Below are positions 18,300 to 27,185 of a DNA stretch of 64,000 nucleotides, one piece after another. The translations under genes were made by a program, and so were the position numbers. Location: the NCBI RefSeq assembly GCF_026130175.1, contig NZ_JAIGNI010000017.1, positions 19,764 to 83,763 on the forward strand, in the 5' to 3' direction. The stretch comes from Lyngbya sp. CCAP 1446/10 (GTDB lineage: Bacteria; Cyanobacteriota; Cyanobacteriia; Cyanobacteriales; Microcoleaceae). The notes beneath the pieces are model-generated. The model was given only the letters and a program-made list of their open reading frames with translations. It made no database searches and had not been told where the DNA came from. The first letter of the stretch is position 1. Every line of letters starts with the position of its first letter.

Positions 18300-18696
18300 G
18301 CAATGTCGGATTATTGAATTACCAAAAATTTCAGATCCTAGAGGAAACTTAACTTTTGTTGAAGCTAATAGGCATATTTCATTTGATATAAAGCGAGTTT
18401 ACTATCTTTATGATGTTCCAGGGGGTTCGGAACGGGCGGCTCACGGTCACAAACAATTGCAGCAGCTATTTATTGCCATGTCAGGGAGTTTTGATGTACT
18501 AATAGATGATGGGTATGAAAAAAAGAAGTATCACATGAACCGTTCTTATTACGGTTTATATATTTGCCCTATGATCTGGCGAGACCTTGATAATTTTTCG
18601 TCAGGATCGGTTTGTATGGTTTTAGCCTCTGATTACTACGATGAGTCTGACTATTACCGTGAGTATCAAGATTTTATCAATGCAGTTAAGAGGTAG
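18289..18696 (+). CDS. FdtA/QdtA-family sugar 3,4-ketoisomerase
   Basis: A 135-residue single-domain cupin of the WxcM-like/FdtA family. Family members isomerise dTDP-4-keto-6-deoxyglucose to the 3-keto sugar, ahead of C3 amination. The active-site pattern AAHGHKQLQQLFIAMSG near residue 50, with two His in HGH, is diagnostic, and DPRGNLTFVE near residue 16 is the usual N-terminal signature. A DegT-type aminotransferase lies 286 bp downstream, which fits an FdtA/FdtB pair making a 3-amino-3,6-dideoxyhexose. Whether the product is the galacto (Fuc3N) or gluco (Qui3N) form is not determined. Confidence 0.88.
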   Translation: MGIEQCRIIELPKISDPRGNLTFVEANRHISFDIKRVYYLYDVPGGSERAAHGHKQLQQLFIAMSGSFDVLIDDGYEKKKYHMNRSYYGLYICPMIWRDLDNFSSGSVCMVLASDYYDESDYYREYQDFINAVKR

Positions 18697-18699
18697 GAA

Positions 18700-18825
18700 A
18701 TGAATATTTATTTACAAAAAATTGATCGCCATGAGCCTCATGCTGTGCGCTCGACATTCAAGCCGCGCCAAGCGGCTAGGAAAGATTTTTTTGAGGTAGA
18801 GCATATGCTTATAAAAAACCTCTGA
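18700..18825 (+). CDS. 41-residue ORF or gene remnant between FdtA- and FdtB-like genes
   Basis: The ATG lies 3 bp after the ketoisomerase stop, with AGGTAGGAA directly upstream as a usable ribosome-binding site. The frame encodes MNIYLQKIDRHEPHAV, runs 41 residues and ends at TGA 18823-18825. I do not recognise it. Its position in an FdtA/FdtB pair, where an acetyltransferase often sits, and the 150 bp of non-coding sequence after it, suggest either a small gene or the stub of a deleted one. Confidence 0.35.
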   Translation: MNIYLQKIDRHEPHAVRSTFKPRQAARKDFFEVEHMLIKNL

Positions 18826-18982
18826 AAATTAGGAAGAGAAGTAGACTTTCTTGTGGATAGCGATTCCTTCAATAATTGGAAATATGATAAATTTGATTAA
18901 CACATCTTGAATGGTAGTTACGGTCTAGAATGACAGGCAAACGATGGCTCGATTTAAATATTTGACTAAGGAGTGAATTTCA

Positions 18983-20086
18983 ATGCTTATTCCCTTTCTA
19001 GATCTAAAAGCACCTTACCTAGAACTCAAGGAAGAATTAGACAATGCTTACCACCGAGTGATGAACTCTGGCTGGTATCTGCTCGGAAAAGAATTAGAAG
19101 CGTTTGAAGCAGAGTTTGCTAGCTATTGCGAAGCCAAATACTGTGTGGGAGTCGGCAATGGTTTAGAAGCTTTGCACCTAATCTTGAGAGCTATGGATAT
19201 TGGCCCTGGTGATGAAGTGATTGTACCAGCCCATACTTACATTGCTACCTGGCTGGCAGTTTCCTATGCAGGAGCTACACCTGTTCCTGTCGAGCCTGAC
19301 GAAAAAACCTATAATATCGATCCAACTCGTATTGAAGCTGCAATTACAGAACGCACCAAGGCAATTTTACCAGTGCATCTTTATGGTCAACCTGCTGATA
19401 TGGATTCCATCAATCAAATCGCAGTACGATATGGTTTGAAAGTGATTGAAGATGCTGCTCAAGCTCACGGCGCGTGTTATAAAGGACGACGGGTTGGTGG
19501 GCTGGGAAATGCTGCGGGTTTTAGCTTCTATCCTGGAAAGAATTTAGGTGCTTTTGGAGATGGGGGTGCAGTTGTTACAAATGATGCGATAGTGGCAGAA
19601 CGGGTAAAAATGCTCCGTAACTATGGGTCTAGTGTTAAGTACCATAACGAAATAAAAGGATTAAACTCTCGGTTGGATGAGGTGCAAGCTGCTTGGTTGC
19701 GAGTTAAATTAGCCAAGTTAGATGAATGGAATAATCGTCGGCGACTGATAGCGAGGTACTATATTGAATCTCTTCAAGGCTTTTCTGACTTGACTTTACC
19801 CTATGTGCCAGAATGGGCGGAACCTGTTTGGCACTTATTTGTTATCTGTCATCCCCATCGAAATATATTACAAAAAAAACTAATAGAGGTGGGGGTTGCA
19901 ACGTTAATTCATTATCCCATTCCCCCTCATTTGCAATCAGCCTATGCAGACATGGGATTTCAGCCTGGAAGTTTTATGATTGCAGAAAAATTAGCTAATC
20001 AGATATTGAGTGTTCCTATTGGCCCCCATTTATCTGATGAAAGTCTGCATATAGTTATCTCACAACTTCGACTAATCCTCAATTAA
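18983..20086 (+). CDS. DegT/DnrJ/EryC1-family sugar aminotransferase (FdtB-like)
   Basis: A 367-residue PLP-dependent aminotransferase acting on keto-sugar nucleotides. The cofactor Lys is K186 in [14 protein letters not shown], the Asp that binds the pyridine nitrogen is in [10 protein letters not shown] (about 157), and the N-terminal PFLDLKAPY is typical. The pairing with the FdtA-like ketoisomerase points to amination at C3 of a 3-keto-6-deoxyhexose. AAGGAG lies 9 nt before the ATG. It is the last gene of the (+) operon; the convergent glycosyltransferase gene ends 80 bp further on. Confidence 0.9.
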   Translation: MLIPFLDLKAPYLELKEELDNAYHRVMNSGWYLLGKELEAFEAEFASYCEAKYCVGVGNGLEALHLILRAMDIGPGDEVIVPAHTYIATWLAVSYAGATPVPVEPDEKTYNIDPTRIEAAITERTKAILPVHLYGQPADMDSINQIAVRYGLKVIEDAAQAHGACYKGRRVGGLGNAAGFSFYPGKNLGAFGDGGAVVTNDAIVAERVKMLRNYGSSVKYHNEIKGLNSRLDEVQAAWLRVKLAKLDEWNNRRRLIARYYIESLQGFSDLTLPYVPEWAEPVWHLFVICHPHRNILQKKLIEVGVATLIHYPIPPHLQSAYADMGFQPGSFMIAEKLANQILSVPIGPHLSDESLHIVISQLRLILN

Positions 20087-20165
20087 ATGGTTTTACCTTA
20101 AGCCATTTTTCCCCAAGAACTGGGTTCTTTAGGTTATGATTTACTGAGATGTAAGATCGATCGCT

Positions 20166-21863
20166 CTAATTCTGATTCGACTGTTTCAGTTTTAAGCTTG
20201 ATCGCTCTAATTCTATCTGAATCTGCTGGGCTGTCTGTTTCCAACTCTTTAATTGGGCTTCCGTCCAGTCTTCGTGCTTTTGGGTCCGTTCTACCTTCTG
20301 TGCTGTTTCTCCCCATATTTCCCGTTGAGATTGGATCTGCTGTTTTTCTTCCTGAATCTGATGCAAATGTGCGATTGCTTCTTGTTTATCTGACTGGAGT
20401 GCTAGATGTTGAGCTTCTATCATAGCCGAGTTACCCTGAACATACTGGGTATATTTGTTGTAAATAATCTCCCTAGTTCTGAAAAAATCACTACGATTTT
20501 TACTTGTCGTTGTGCTTCCATCATTTCTCCATACAAATTCACAGGTGGTTTCTTTGATGTGAGCAATACTAAATTTGCGAGATAACCTGATTAGCAAATC
20601 CCAATCTTCGTGAGTGCCAAGATTTAAATCGAATGCTCCTGTTTCATCTAAACATGATTTTTCGTGCATTAGGCAAAGAATAGGAATGAAGTTATTGACT
20701 AGAATTTTGTCATAGTCAAAATCAAAAGAATAGGGGACGCTGCGATCAGTGGTGACATACTTGCCATCTTGCTTTTGCTGTTCCGCCATCACTGCGTCGG
20801 TATAGGCTACTTTGTATTCGCTATTTTTCAATAATTTTACTAGGGTTTCTAGATGATTCGGATAATAGGTATCATCATCGTCTAAATAGGCGACATATTT
20901 GCCACTTGCAGCGTGAATGCCTGTGTTGCGGGCTGCCGAACGGTCAAGATTTTGATCGTGTTTCAGATAGAGGATATTTCCCTTTGAGTTAAGAGGAGTG
21001 AGAATATTTTGGACATCTATACCACCGTCGTTAATTACAATAATTTCGATATCAGAGAAGGTTTGATTGAGGACGCTTTTCACAGCCTGGGCAAGCATTT
21101 CTGGCCGGTCTTTGGTGGGGATGATGACGCTGACAAGAGATTTTGCTGCTGTTCGATAGGGTAAGGCTTGGAGTTCTGATGCAAAAACTGGTGCAGGGAT
21201 GGAAGTCTTTGCTGTCACTACACGCTTGAGGATGCCATATTCTTCCAGTATTAGATTGGTTTCTTGCTGAGATATTGGCGAAGCGTGTTCCAATCCTTGT
21301 TTATTGTTATAGTACAATCCAAGAATTTGTGGGAGACGCACAATATTTTCTGTTTTGCCTATTCGCAGCCAAAACTCATAATCACCAGCCGAAGTGAATT
21401 CTGATCTGAAATACCCGTATTTTTCGTGCAGCAACTTTCTCCACATCGGCTGTGGGCCTAGAATACAACGCCGTTCAAGTTCCCTGTAGTCAAATGATGG
21501 CCAGTTCCAGCGTTGATTAGCTTTAGTTGTCGCCCATGTATCGTTACTAATGTTGGTTATTAACTGATCGGCAAAGACTACACTTGTTTGAGAGTGAGTG
21601 TCTAAGTAGCTTGCCATTACTTCCAAAGCGTCGGGGCGGTGTCTATCATCAGTGTTAGCATTGGTGATGTACGCCCCACGTGACATTTTAATTGCTCTAT
21701 TCCATGAAGCGTAGAGAGTTTCACGCTTGGAAGTACGCTCATAAACTATATTCGGATATGTCGCTTTAAACTTTTGAATGATTTTCTGTTCGTTTTGTTC
21801 AGAGGCACTGTCAATTACTATGATTTCAAGCAAACCTTTTTTGTATAGAGTTTGATTGATCAA
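20166..21863 (-). CDS. Double GT2 glycosyltransferase with coiled-coil tail (downstream frame of a split gene)
   Basis: The open frame gives 565 residues from a TTG at 21863. The conserved GT2 opening is encoded further upstream in the same frame (KLSAIVSTYNSEKFI, about 21925-21880) without any start codon. The first GT2 domain (residues 1-220) has its acidic motif in NANTDD. The second (about 240-450) begins SVIIPTKDRPEMLAQAV and carries LDDDDTYYP. The last 90 residues are a Gln/Glu-rich coiled coil. Missing its own start, this frame is probably translated as the C-terminal part of the 21911-24592 gene through a -1 shift in an A10 run, or it was cut off by an indel there. It probably adds sugars to a surface glycan. 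Confidence 0.8.
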   Translation of the reverse strand: MINQTLYKKGLLEIIVIDSASEQNEQKIIQKFKATYPNIVYERTSKRETLYASWNRAIKMSRGAYITNANTDDRHRPDALEVMASYLDTHSQTSVVFADQLITNISNDTWATTKANQRWNWPSFDYRELERRCILGPQPMWRKLLHEKYGYFRSEFTSAGDYEFWLRIGKTENIVRLPQILGLYYNNKQGLEHASPISQQETNLILEEYGILKRVVTAKTSIPAPVFASELQALPYRTAAKSLVSVIIPTKDRPEMLAQAVKSVLNQTFSDIEIIVINDGGIDVQNILTPLNSKGNILYLKHDQNLDRSAARNTGIHAASGKYVAYLDDDDTYYPNHLETLVKLLKNSEYKVAYTDAVMAEQQKQDGKYVTTDRSVPYSFDFDYDKILVNNFIPILCLMHEKSCLDETGAFDLNLGTHEDWDLLIRLSRKFSIAHIKETTCEFVWRNDGSTTTSKNRSDFFRTREIIYNKYTQYVQGNSAMIEAQHLALQSDKQEAIAHLHQIQEEKQQIQSQREIWGETAQKVERTQKHEDWTEAQLKSWKQTAQQIQIELERSSLKLKQSNQN

Positions 21864-21910
21864 GTTCTCTACACAGTTTGATATAAACTTTTCTGAATTG
21901 TAAGTAGAAA

Positions 21911-24592
21911 CTATTGCTGAAAGTTTATAACAGTGACTTTTTTTTTTGAATCATCAAATTCAACACTAACATCTTTTGCGAGATATTGTTGTGGACAATA
22001 CTTAATGATTTTAGTTCTTTCATTGGTATAAATTTTGTCCAGAATATAGTCTCCTAATTTAACCAACGGATCGAAACTATACCAATTTTCATGGCTATAA
22101 TTGTCGGACTGTATTTCTTCTACCATTTTCGCATAAGAAGCATAATCTAGGTAGTATCTCCCTATTTTCATGCCATACTTTCGCCAAGCCAAATCAGAAA
22201 AATTAGTAGGATGTACAACATGATAAGCTACTCTTGAATCTAGAAACTTCAAGTTAACATTTGTGGGAAAAAGAGCAGCGGGCATCCAGTAATCCCACCA
22301 AGGCATACCAATACAAAATGTGTCGGTTGGATATAGGTCTATGATAGAAGTATCAAAGAAAAAATAATCAAAACCATGTTCATACTTCCCTACTGTATTA
22401 TCTATCCAATCAATTTGCTGTAAATATACATCATCAATGGAAGCTAGATTAATCCTGTTACCAAATACAAGAGAATTAACCGACTCTTGGGCAATAAACA
22501 AACGAAAGTTAGAATCTGCTTTCAAACATATATCTGAATTGACAATGCCACCTATTTTTGTACCATGTTGTCGTAGATACAGCAGCATATCATCAAGATA
22601 CACCAGTGGTCTGCCCGCCTCAGAATGTGCGTCACGAGTGACGGCATGAAAAAGTACATTTGCGTAAAGAGTTTGTAGTTGGTCAATTTCTGACTGTATA
22701 TTTAATGAAACAACCGAAAATCCTAAAGCTTGCCAGCTATCTATCGCAGCGCGTTGTTTTTCGTAATTATTGGGCGCAATACTTGTCACAATTATTACAT
22801 CATCTTTCTGATTAGATTGCTTTTTAGACTCTCCTTTCTCAAGAATTGTAACTGTGGCTCTACCCCTGTTATTATCTTGTTGTTCATTTTGTTTTTTAGG
22901 AGCAAAAATTTCTCCAATCGGTACCTTAACAATGATTGGTTTTGGTGCAGGTGTTGAACTGGTGTATTCTCCATGCTCTGTCAAAAGGCGTTCCTGACTC
23001 ACAACCAACTCTACTTCCTGCATATATTTATCTATATACAGTTTTGACCGCTGACCTTCATAGGATCTAAACCCTCCTAAAAAATCATCGATAGCAAATA
23101 AAGGGGCATATCGAGAGAAACGCACCCACAACTCGAAATCACCTGCAAGTTCGAGACCTAAATTTAGATTGGAACCTGCTTGCTCCCAAAGAGAACGTTT
23201 CCAAAATGTACTTTCTTGTTGAATAAATCTTCGTCTTTCTCTAATTTCTTGAGTTAAATTCAACAGATATTCTCTTGACCATTTTGGAATAGATGCTTCA
23301 AAGTAAGTAAGTTTGCCATCTCTATCCCATGCAGTGGCTCTGCCAGTTAGCCACTGTATTTCTTGATAGTGAGTAAAAGCTGCTACTACTTTAAAAAAAG
23401 CGTTTTGATGATATTTATCATCTGAATTTAACCAGGCCATGATTTCGCCTGTAGTATTTTTAAAAGCATCATTAATGGCAATATATTGACCACCATCTGG
23501 CTGACTTTGCCAGTAGCTTAGATACTTTTCATATTTTTTAATTATCTCAACTGATCCATCTTTACTACCACCATCCATAATAATATATTCAAGATTAGGA
23601 TAACCCTGTTCCAAAATTGATTGAATACATTCCTCTAAAAATTCTCCTTGATTAAAAGAGGGTGTAACTATTGATATTTTGGGTAGTATTTTTTTGATGA
23701 TAAGGCTTGCTGACACATTGTTACAGTTATTTTGTATCGAATTATTTACAGGAGAAGATGGTAAACTCGAAGATACATTGATACTATTAATTGATTGTTC
23801 TTTCAACAGTTCTTGCTTTTTCCATAAAACATTATATGACAGTGGCTTCCCAAATATTTTATAGCTTTGATGAGTAACAGGTTCCCACATCGCATTGTAA
23901 GCCTCTTCAGGCATTACATACAAATCCCCGTCTTTTTGCATTTCAGAAAATGGAATCATCTGATTCACGGTTTCAATGTGTTGAAAAATATATAATAGAA
24001 GTTGATTTGTCCAAACATTTGTCTGAACACCTTCTTTTTCGATCACAACATCGAATAAATGAAGAGAAAGACCACCTGATTTCAAAACTCGATTGATATC
24101 ATCACAGACATTTTTAAAAGTTTCGTTATTTTCTGGATATACGTGTTCTAATGTGGAGAGACTGAATACACAGTCAAAATAATCATCTGGAAGTTCAGGA
24201 CTAAACTCTCCCATGTATGCAGAAACAAGATGATAACCAAGCTGATCGTGGATTTGTTGAGGGCCATTGCCTACGCCTTCAAATTTATCCACATTCCAGA
24301 TTTCGTATTGCTGCTTTAATGCTTGAATAACACGAGAGTTACCTCCTCCAACTTCTAACAGTTTTGAACCAGGAGGCAGATTGTCAACTATGAAGTTGTA
24401 TACAAGAATATCTTGATATAACTTCAAGTTAGCTAGGTTATGATTTACTCCTATATGTTCGCCGAATCTAGGAAGCTTATAAAAATGACTTTGCTTGGAA
24501 TAGGTAAAATATTCAAAGTCATTCCACATAGATTTTAGATTGATATACACTTCGTTTATATCATTTGATTGAGAATTAAAATCGCTAAACAT
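21911..24592 (-). CDS. Methyltransferase-GT2 fusion glycosyltransferase (upstream frame of a split gene)
   Basis: About 893 residues from the ATG at 24592, preferred over a TTG at 24613 because AGGAAGAGG lies just before it. Residues about 60-200 are a class I methyltransferase (LLEVGGGNSRVIQAL; FSLSTLEHVYPE). Residues about 310-540 are a GT2 domain (ISIVTPSFNQGEFLEECI; acidic motif WLNSDDKY). Residues about 630-880 form a third domain with VNSDICLKAD and IGMPWWDYWMPAALFP, which I cannot name. The frame runs through ten A residues (complement of 21938-21947) and stops 25 bases past the run. A -1 shift in the run would continue into two more GT2 domains, giving about 1,475 residues. Confidence 0.85.
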   Translation of the reverse strand: MFSDFNSQSNDINEVYINLKSMWNDFEYFTYSKQSHFYKLPRFGEHIGVNHNLANLKLYQDILVYNFIVDNLPPGSKLLEVGGGNSRVIQALKQQYEIWNVDKFEGVGNGPQQIHDQLGYHLVSAYMGEFSPELPDDYFDCVFSLSTLEHVYPENNETFKNVCDDINRVLKSGGLSLHLFDVVIEKEGVQTNVWTNQLLLYIFQHIETVNQMIPFSEMQKDGDLYVMPEEAYNAMWEPVTHQSYKIFGKPLSYNVLWKKQELLKEQSINSINVSSSLPSSPVNNSIQNNCNNVSASLIIKKILPKISIVTPSFNQGEFLEECIQSILEQGYPNLEYIIMDGGSKDGSVEIIKKYEKYLSYWQSQPDGGQYIAINDAFKNTTGEIMAWLNSDDKYHQNAFFKVVAAFTHYQEIQWLTGRATAWDRDGKLTYFEASIPKWSREYLLNLTQEIRERRRFIQQESTFWKRSLWEQAGSNLNLGLELAGDFELWVRFSRYAPLFAIDDFLGGFRSYEGQRSKLYIDKYMQEVELVVSQERLLTEHGEYTSSTPAPKPIIVKVPIGEIFAPKKQNEQQDNNRGRATVTILEKGESKKQSNQKDDVIIVTSIAPNNYEKQRAAIDSWQALGFSVVSLNIQSEIDQLQTLYANVLFHAVTRDAHSEAGRPLVYLDDMLLYLRQHGTKIGGIVNSDICLKADSNFRLFIAQESVNSLVFGNRINLASIDDVYLQQIDWIDNTVGKYEHGFDYFFFDTSIIDLYPTDTFCIGMPWWDYWMPAALFPTNVNLKFLDSRVAYHVVHPTNFSDLAWRKYGMKIGRYYLDYASYAKMVEEIQSDNYSHENWYSFDPLVKLGDYILDKIYTNERTKIIKYCPQQYLAKDVSVEFDDSKKKVTVINFQQ
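21938..21947 (-). other. A10 slippage tract joining two glycosyltransferase frames
   Basis: Ten consecutive A residues on the coding strand follow codons for Asp-Asp-Ser. In frame the product ends ...KKKVTVINFQQ. Shifted by -1 (equivalent to one extra A) it reads ...KKKSHCYKLSAIVSTYN and enters the downstream GT2 frame with no intervening stop. That frame is otherwise without a start codon for its conserved N-terminus. This may be transcriptional slippage, a phase-variable homopolymer, a real loss-of-frame mutation or a sequencing error. Confidence 0.75.
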
Positions 24593-24622
24593 AAGACACC
24601 TCTTCCTCTTCAAAGTATAACT

Positions 24623-24955
24623 TTATTCTATTACAAGGGTTGTTGTTTGTGTTTGATTTTTTTTGTAATTCGCTTGTATAGCTCTTGACAACAAAAATCG
24701 TGAAAGTTCTAGATCCTCTTTTGTAAAATCTGTTACATAACCTAATCTTTTCAACACTTGAGAATATTCTTGGTTTAATTTTCTAATCGTTGACATTTTT
24801 AGTTTGCGCCTATGATCTCCAGGTTCAACTTGCCTTTTGTGTGCATACATATTTTCTTCTACTTCAAAATTAGTAGAATTAATTAAATTATTTAATACTT
24901 TTTGGTCTGGTTTTTTGTCAACTCCAAAATTATTATTTGCAAATTTATTGACCAT
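24623..24955 (-). CDS. Hypothetical basic protein (about 110 aa)
   Basis: About 110 residues from the ATG at 24955; a TTG at 24967 would overlap the preceding gene's stop. I do not recognise a family. The protein is charged and helical, with a Lys/Arg-rich centre (AHKRQVEPGDHRRKLKMS) and a C-terminal part LSRFLLSRAIQANYKK. No membrane segment is visible. It sits between the coiled-coil repeat gene and the large glycosyltransferase, all on the same strand with short gaps, so it is probably part of the same transcription unit. Confidence 0.6.
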   Translation of the reverse strand: MVNKFANNNFGVDKKPDQKVLNNLINSTNFEVEENMYAHKRQVEPGDHRRKLKMSTIRKLNQEYSQVLKRLGYVTDFTKEDLELSRFLLSRAIQANYKKNQTQTTTLVIE

Positions 24956-24963
24956 AACAGAAC

Positions 24964-25992
24964 TCAACCTTTACCTACACTAATTCGGCGTTGCATCAGT
25001 CTCTTCCACTCTTGTGAATTTGTCAACTCATAAGTATCAAAGAGTTGTCCCTTTTCTGCCGAGAATTGGCAAAAATTTTCTAACCAATTGAGTAAAGACT
25101 CTGTTAGTGAGACTGATGTAAGTTTCAAAGAGTCCAGCAAATACTCCTGCATTTTTTGCAAATCACCATTTTGATAAGCATACCACGCATCCCATACAAG
25201 TAATTTATACTTAATATTATTTTCTAACTGCGGCTCAGTTTTTACAGACTGTTGTTGTAATTTAGTCCTAACTAATTCTAACTGTGTTACAGAAAAATGA
25301 GCTTTTAATTGTTCTAACTCTTCCTGAGCCTGATGTAATTTAGCTTTGATTTTATGTAATTGAGATTGATTTGCGGCTAAGTCAGCCTTAGTTTGGTAGA
25401 GTTGAAATCGATAACTCTCGAATCCCCAATTTTGCTGGTACAGTTGAGACTGCGACTGTTCCAATACCCCCTGAGTTTGGTGGAGTTGCGACTGCGACTG
25501 TTCCAATTCCCCCTGAGTTTGGTGGAGTTGCGACTGCGACTGTTCCAATTCCCCCTGAGTTTGGTGGAGTTGAGACTGAGACTGTTCCAATTCCCCCTGA
25601 GTTTGGTGGAGTTGCGACTGCGACTGTTCCAATTCCCCCTGAGTTTGGTGGAGTTGCGACTGCGACTGTTCCAATTCTCCCTGAGTTTGGTGCAGTTGCG
25701 ACTGCGACTGTTCCAATTCCCCCTGAGTTTGGTGGAGTTGCGACTGCGACTGTTCCAATTCTCCCTGAGTTTGGTGCAGTTGCGACTGCGACTGTTCCAA
25801 TTCTCCCTGAGTTTGGTGCAGTTGAGACTGCGACTGTTCCAATTCTCCCTGAGTTTGGTGCAGTTGAGTTTGGTAATTTTCTACTTCCACCCTAAGCTGG
25901 TGCAATTGCCCTAGATGGTATTGCAATTCACTTTGAGTATGCTGTGGCAGTCCATAAGGCATAGTAGGCAACTTATTTTCTGAATCAGTCAT
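24964..25992 (-). CDS. Coiled-coil protein with ten 14-residue repeats
   Basis: A 342-residue protein. Residues 44-183 are ten near-perfect copies of LHQTQGELEQSQSQ, two heptads each with Leu at the core positions, so they should form a long parallel coiled coil. Degenerate copies continue to about residue 225. The C-terminal 100 residues are globular and begin NIKYKLLVWDAWYAYQNGDLQKMQEYLLDS. I do not recognise a named family; similar Gln-rich coiled coils occur beside glycosyltransferases in cyanobacteria. It overlaps the sulfotransferase gene by 8 bp, implying coupling. It may be a scaffold or length-determining component of the glycan machinery (inference). Confidence 0.8.
   Translation of the reverse strand: MTDSENKLPTMPYGLPQHTQSELQYHLGQLHQLRVEVENYQTQLHQTQGELEQSQSQLHQTQGELEQSQSQLHQTQGELEQSQSQLHQTQGELEQSQSQLHQTQGELEQSQSQLHQTQGELEQSQSQLHQTQGELEQSQSQLHQTQGELEQSQSQLHQTQGELEQSQSQLHQTQGVLEQSQSQLYQQNWGFESYRFQLYQTKADLAANQSQLHKIKAKLHQAQEELEQLKAHFSVTQLELVRTKLQQQSVKTEPQLENNIKYKLLVWDAWYAYQNGDLQKMQEYLLDSLKLTSVSLTESLLNWLENFCQFSAEKGQLFDTYELTNSQEWKRLMQRRISVGKG
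25444..25863 (-). repeat. Ten tandem 42-bp repeats inside the coiled-coil gene
   Basis: Each 42-bp unit encodes LHQTQGELEQSQSQ. Copies differ only at a few synonymous or near-synonymous sites (TTCCCC/TTCTCC, GCGACT/GAGACT), which indicates recent expansion or ongoing homogenisation. The copy number is probably unstable. Confidence 0.9.
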
Positions 25993-27019
25993 TTGATTTG
26001 GTTTCCTGTCTATTCAATAAAGCAATCGATGAAATTAGCTTAGCAAAATACTGCTCTTCTTTCCAGCTTTCCCTCTCTTGGGGGTTTGCAAGCAATATAT
26101 CTAGTGGAATTGTGTTCCACAGATCCTGCCAGTGAGGACGTTTGGAATCCAGCACATCTCGCATTTCTTCGTAAGAGTAACCCAACTGAATAAACTGTTC
26201 TGCCCCTAAAAATTCTAAATAATCATTAGCTAATCGCCAGATTTGAGGCTTTTCTAAATCCAATACCCATCTATCTACATTTAGGGGATCGGGTTTAGTC
26301 TGTTGATAAACCTTATTTTGATCTCCATATCTCCAAGCGGGACAATCTTTGACCTTTCCATAATTAATCATCTCTGGCAAAAAATCAACTCCTAACCAGC
26401 TACAAATCTTACTCATTTCCCATTCCGGATTGAGCAGCAACCATTCATAATGTAATACTATGCAGTTATTTTTTAACTGATTGATGCTATTGAGTAATCT
26501 AACAGGAGCTTCTAATAAATCATGCTTGTATAGATGAAGCTTAAACCAATCGTCTTGAGTCCAAGTATTTATCATAGAACATAAAACAGCCAGAGGATTC
26601 CGAATAAGAATAATATAGTAAGCCTCTGGAAATGTTTTGTAAAGCTCAGAAATTATAAAATAATAGCGTGGTGTTTTGTCCAAAAAATAACGCTTTCCTG
26701 AAGGGATAGTAGCACAACTATACAAATAAGAATACATTCGACGCAAGCCATTAAAATAAGATTCCTCTCCCTCCGGGATATCATTAATAAAACCTTGTAC
26801 AGCATCCCTAGCCCATTGAGTATTATATTCTACTTCATATCCCTCAGAACGCAAAGCATAGAAAGGATGAAGCATTAACCAAGGTTCAGAAACTGTATGA
26901 ATTTCTGAGTGACTTCCCAATATTCGTTGTGTTAGTGTCGATCCAGCACGAGGTTGAGAAATTAAAAATATTAAGTTCTTACCTTTCAAAATACTATCTT
27001 CTGAGATATCATTGGTCAT
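25985..27019 (-). CDS. Sulfotransferase-family protein
   Basis: About 344 residues from the ATG at 27019, preferred because AGGAAATG lies 9 nt before it. The N-terminal PAPS 5'-phosphosulfate loop is visible as LIFLISQPRAGSTLTQRIL. The 3'-phosphate-binding region fits ILIRNPLAVLCSMINTW near residue 145. This is the pattern of the bacterial sulfotransferase family, which moves sulfate from PAPS to a carbohydrate or other acceptor. In this cluster it likely sulfates the surface glycan. It overlaps the coiled-coil gene by 8 bp. Confidence 0.85.
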   Translation of the reverse strand: MTNDISEDSILKGKNLIFLISQPRAGSTLTQRILGSHSEIHTVSEPWLMLHPFYALRSEGYEVEYNTQWARDAVQGFINDIPEGEESYFNGLRRMYSYLYSCATIPSGKRYFLDKTPRYYFIISELYKTFPEAYYIILIRNPLAVLCSMINTWTQDDWFKLHLYKHDLLEAPVRLLNSINQLKNNCIVLHYEWLLLNPEWEMSKICSWLGVDFLPEMINYGKVKDCPAWRYGDQNKVYQQTKPDPLNVDRWVLDLEKPQIWRLANDYLEFLGAEQFIQLGYSYEEMRDVLDSKRPHWQDLWNTIPLDILLANPQERESWKEEQYFAKLISSIALLNRQETKSND

Positions 27020-27185
27020 ACTTTTCATTTCCTGCAAGACTCTTTGACTGTATGTTGCCTGAATAATTTAGTGCCCCCAGTCTAACAGCCTCACCATTAT
27101 CCCACAGCTCGTTCAAATATTTATACTCCCGGTAAGTATCCATCGCGAACAAGAAACCGCCCTACGAGTCAGCCATCAACTGCCC

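Noticed and set aside
25393..25914. 173-codon + strand frame made of LVELRLRLFQFPLS repeats
   Set aside because: It is the antisense reading of the 42-bp repeat array of the coiled-coil gene. The repeat keeps several frames open; nothing suggests expression.
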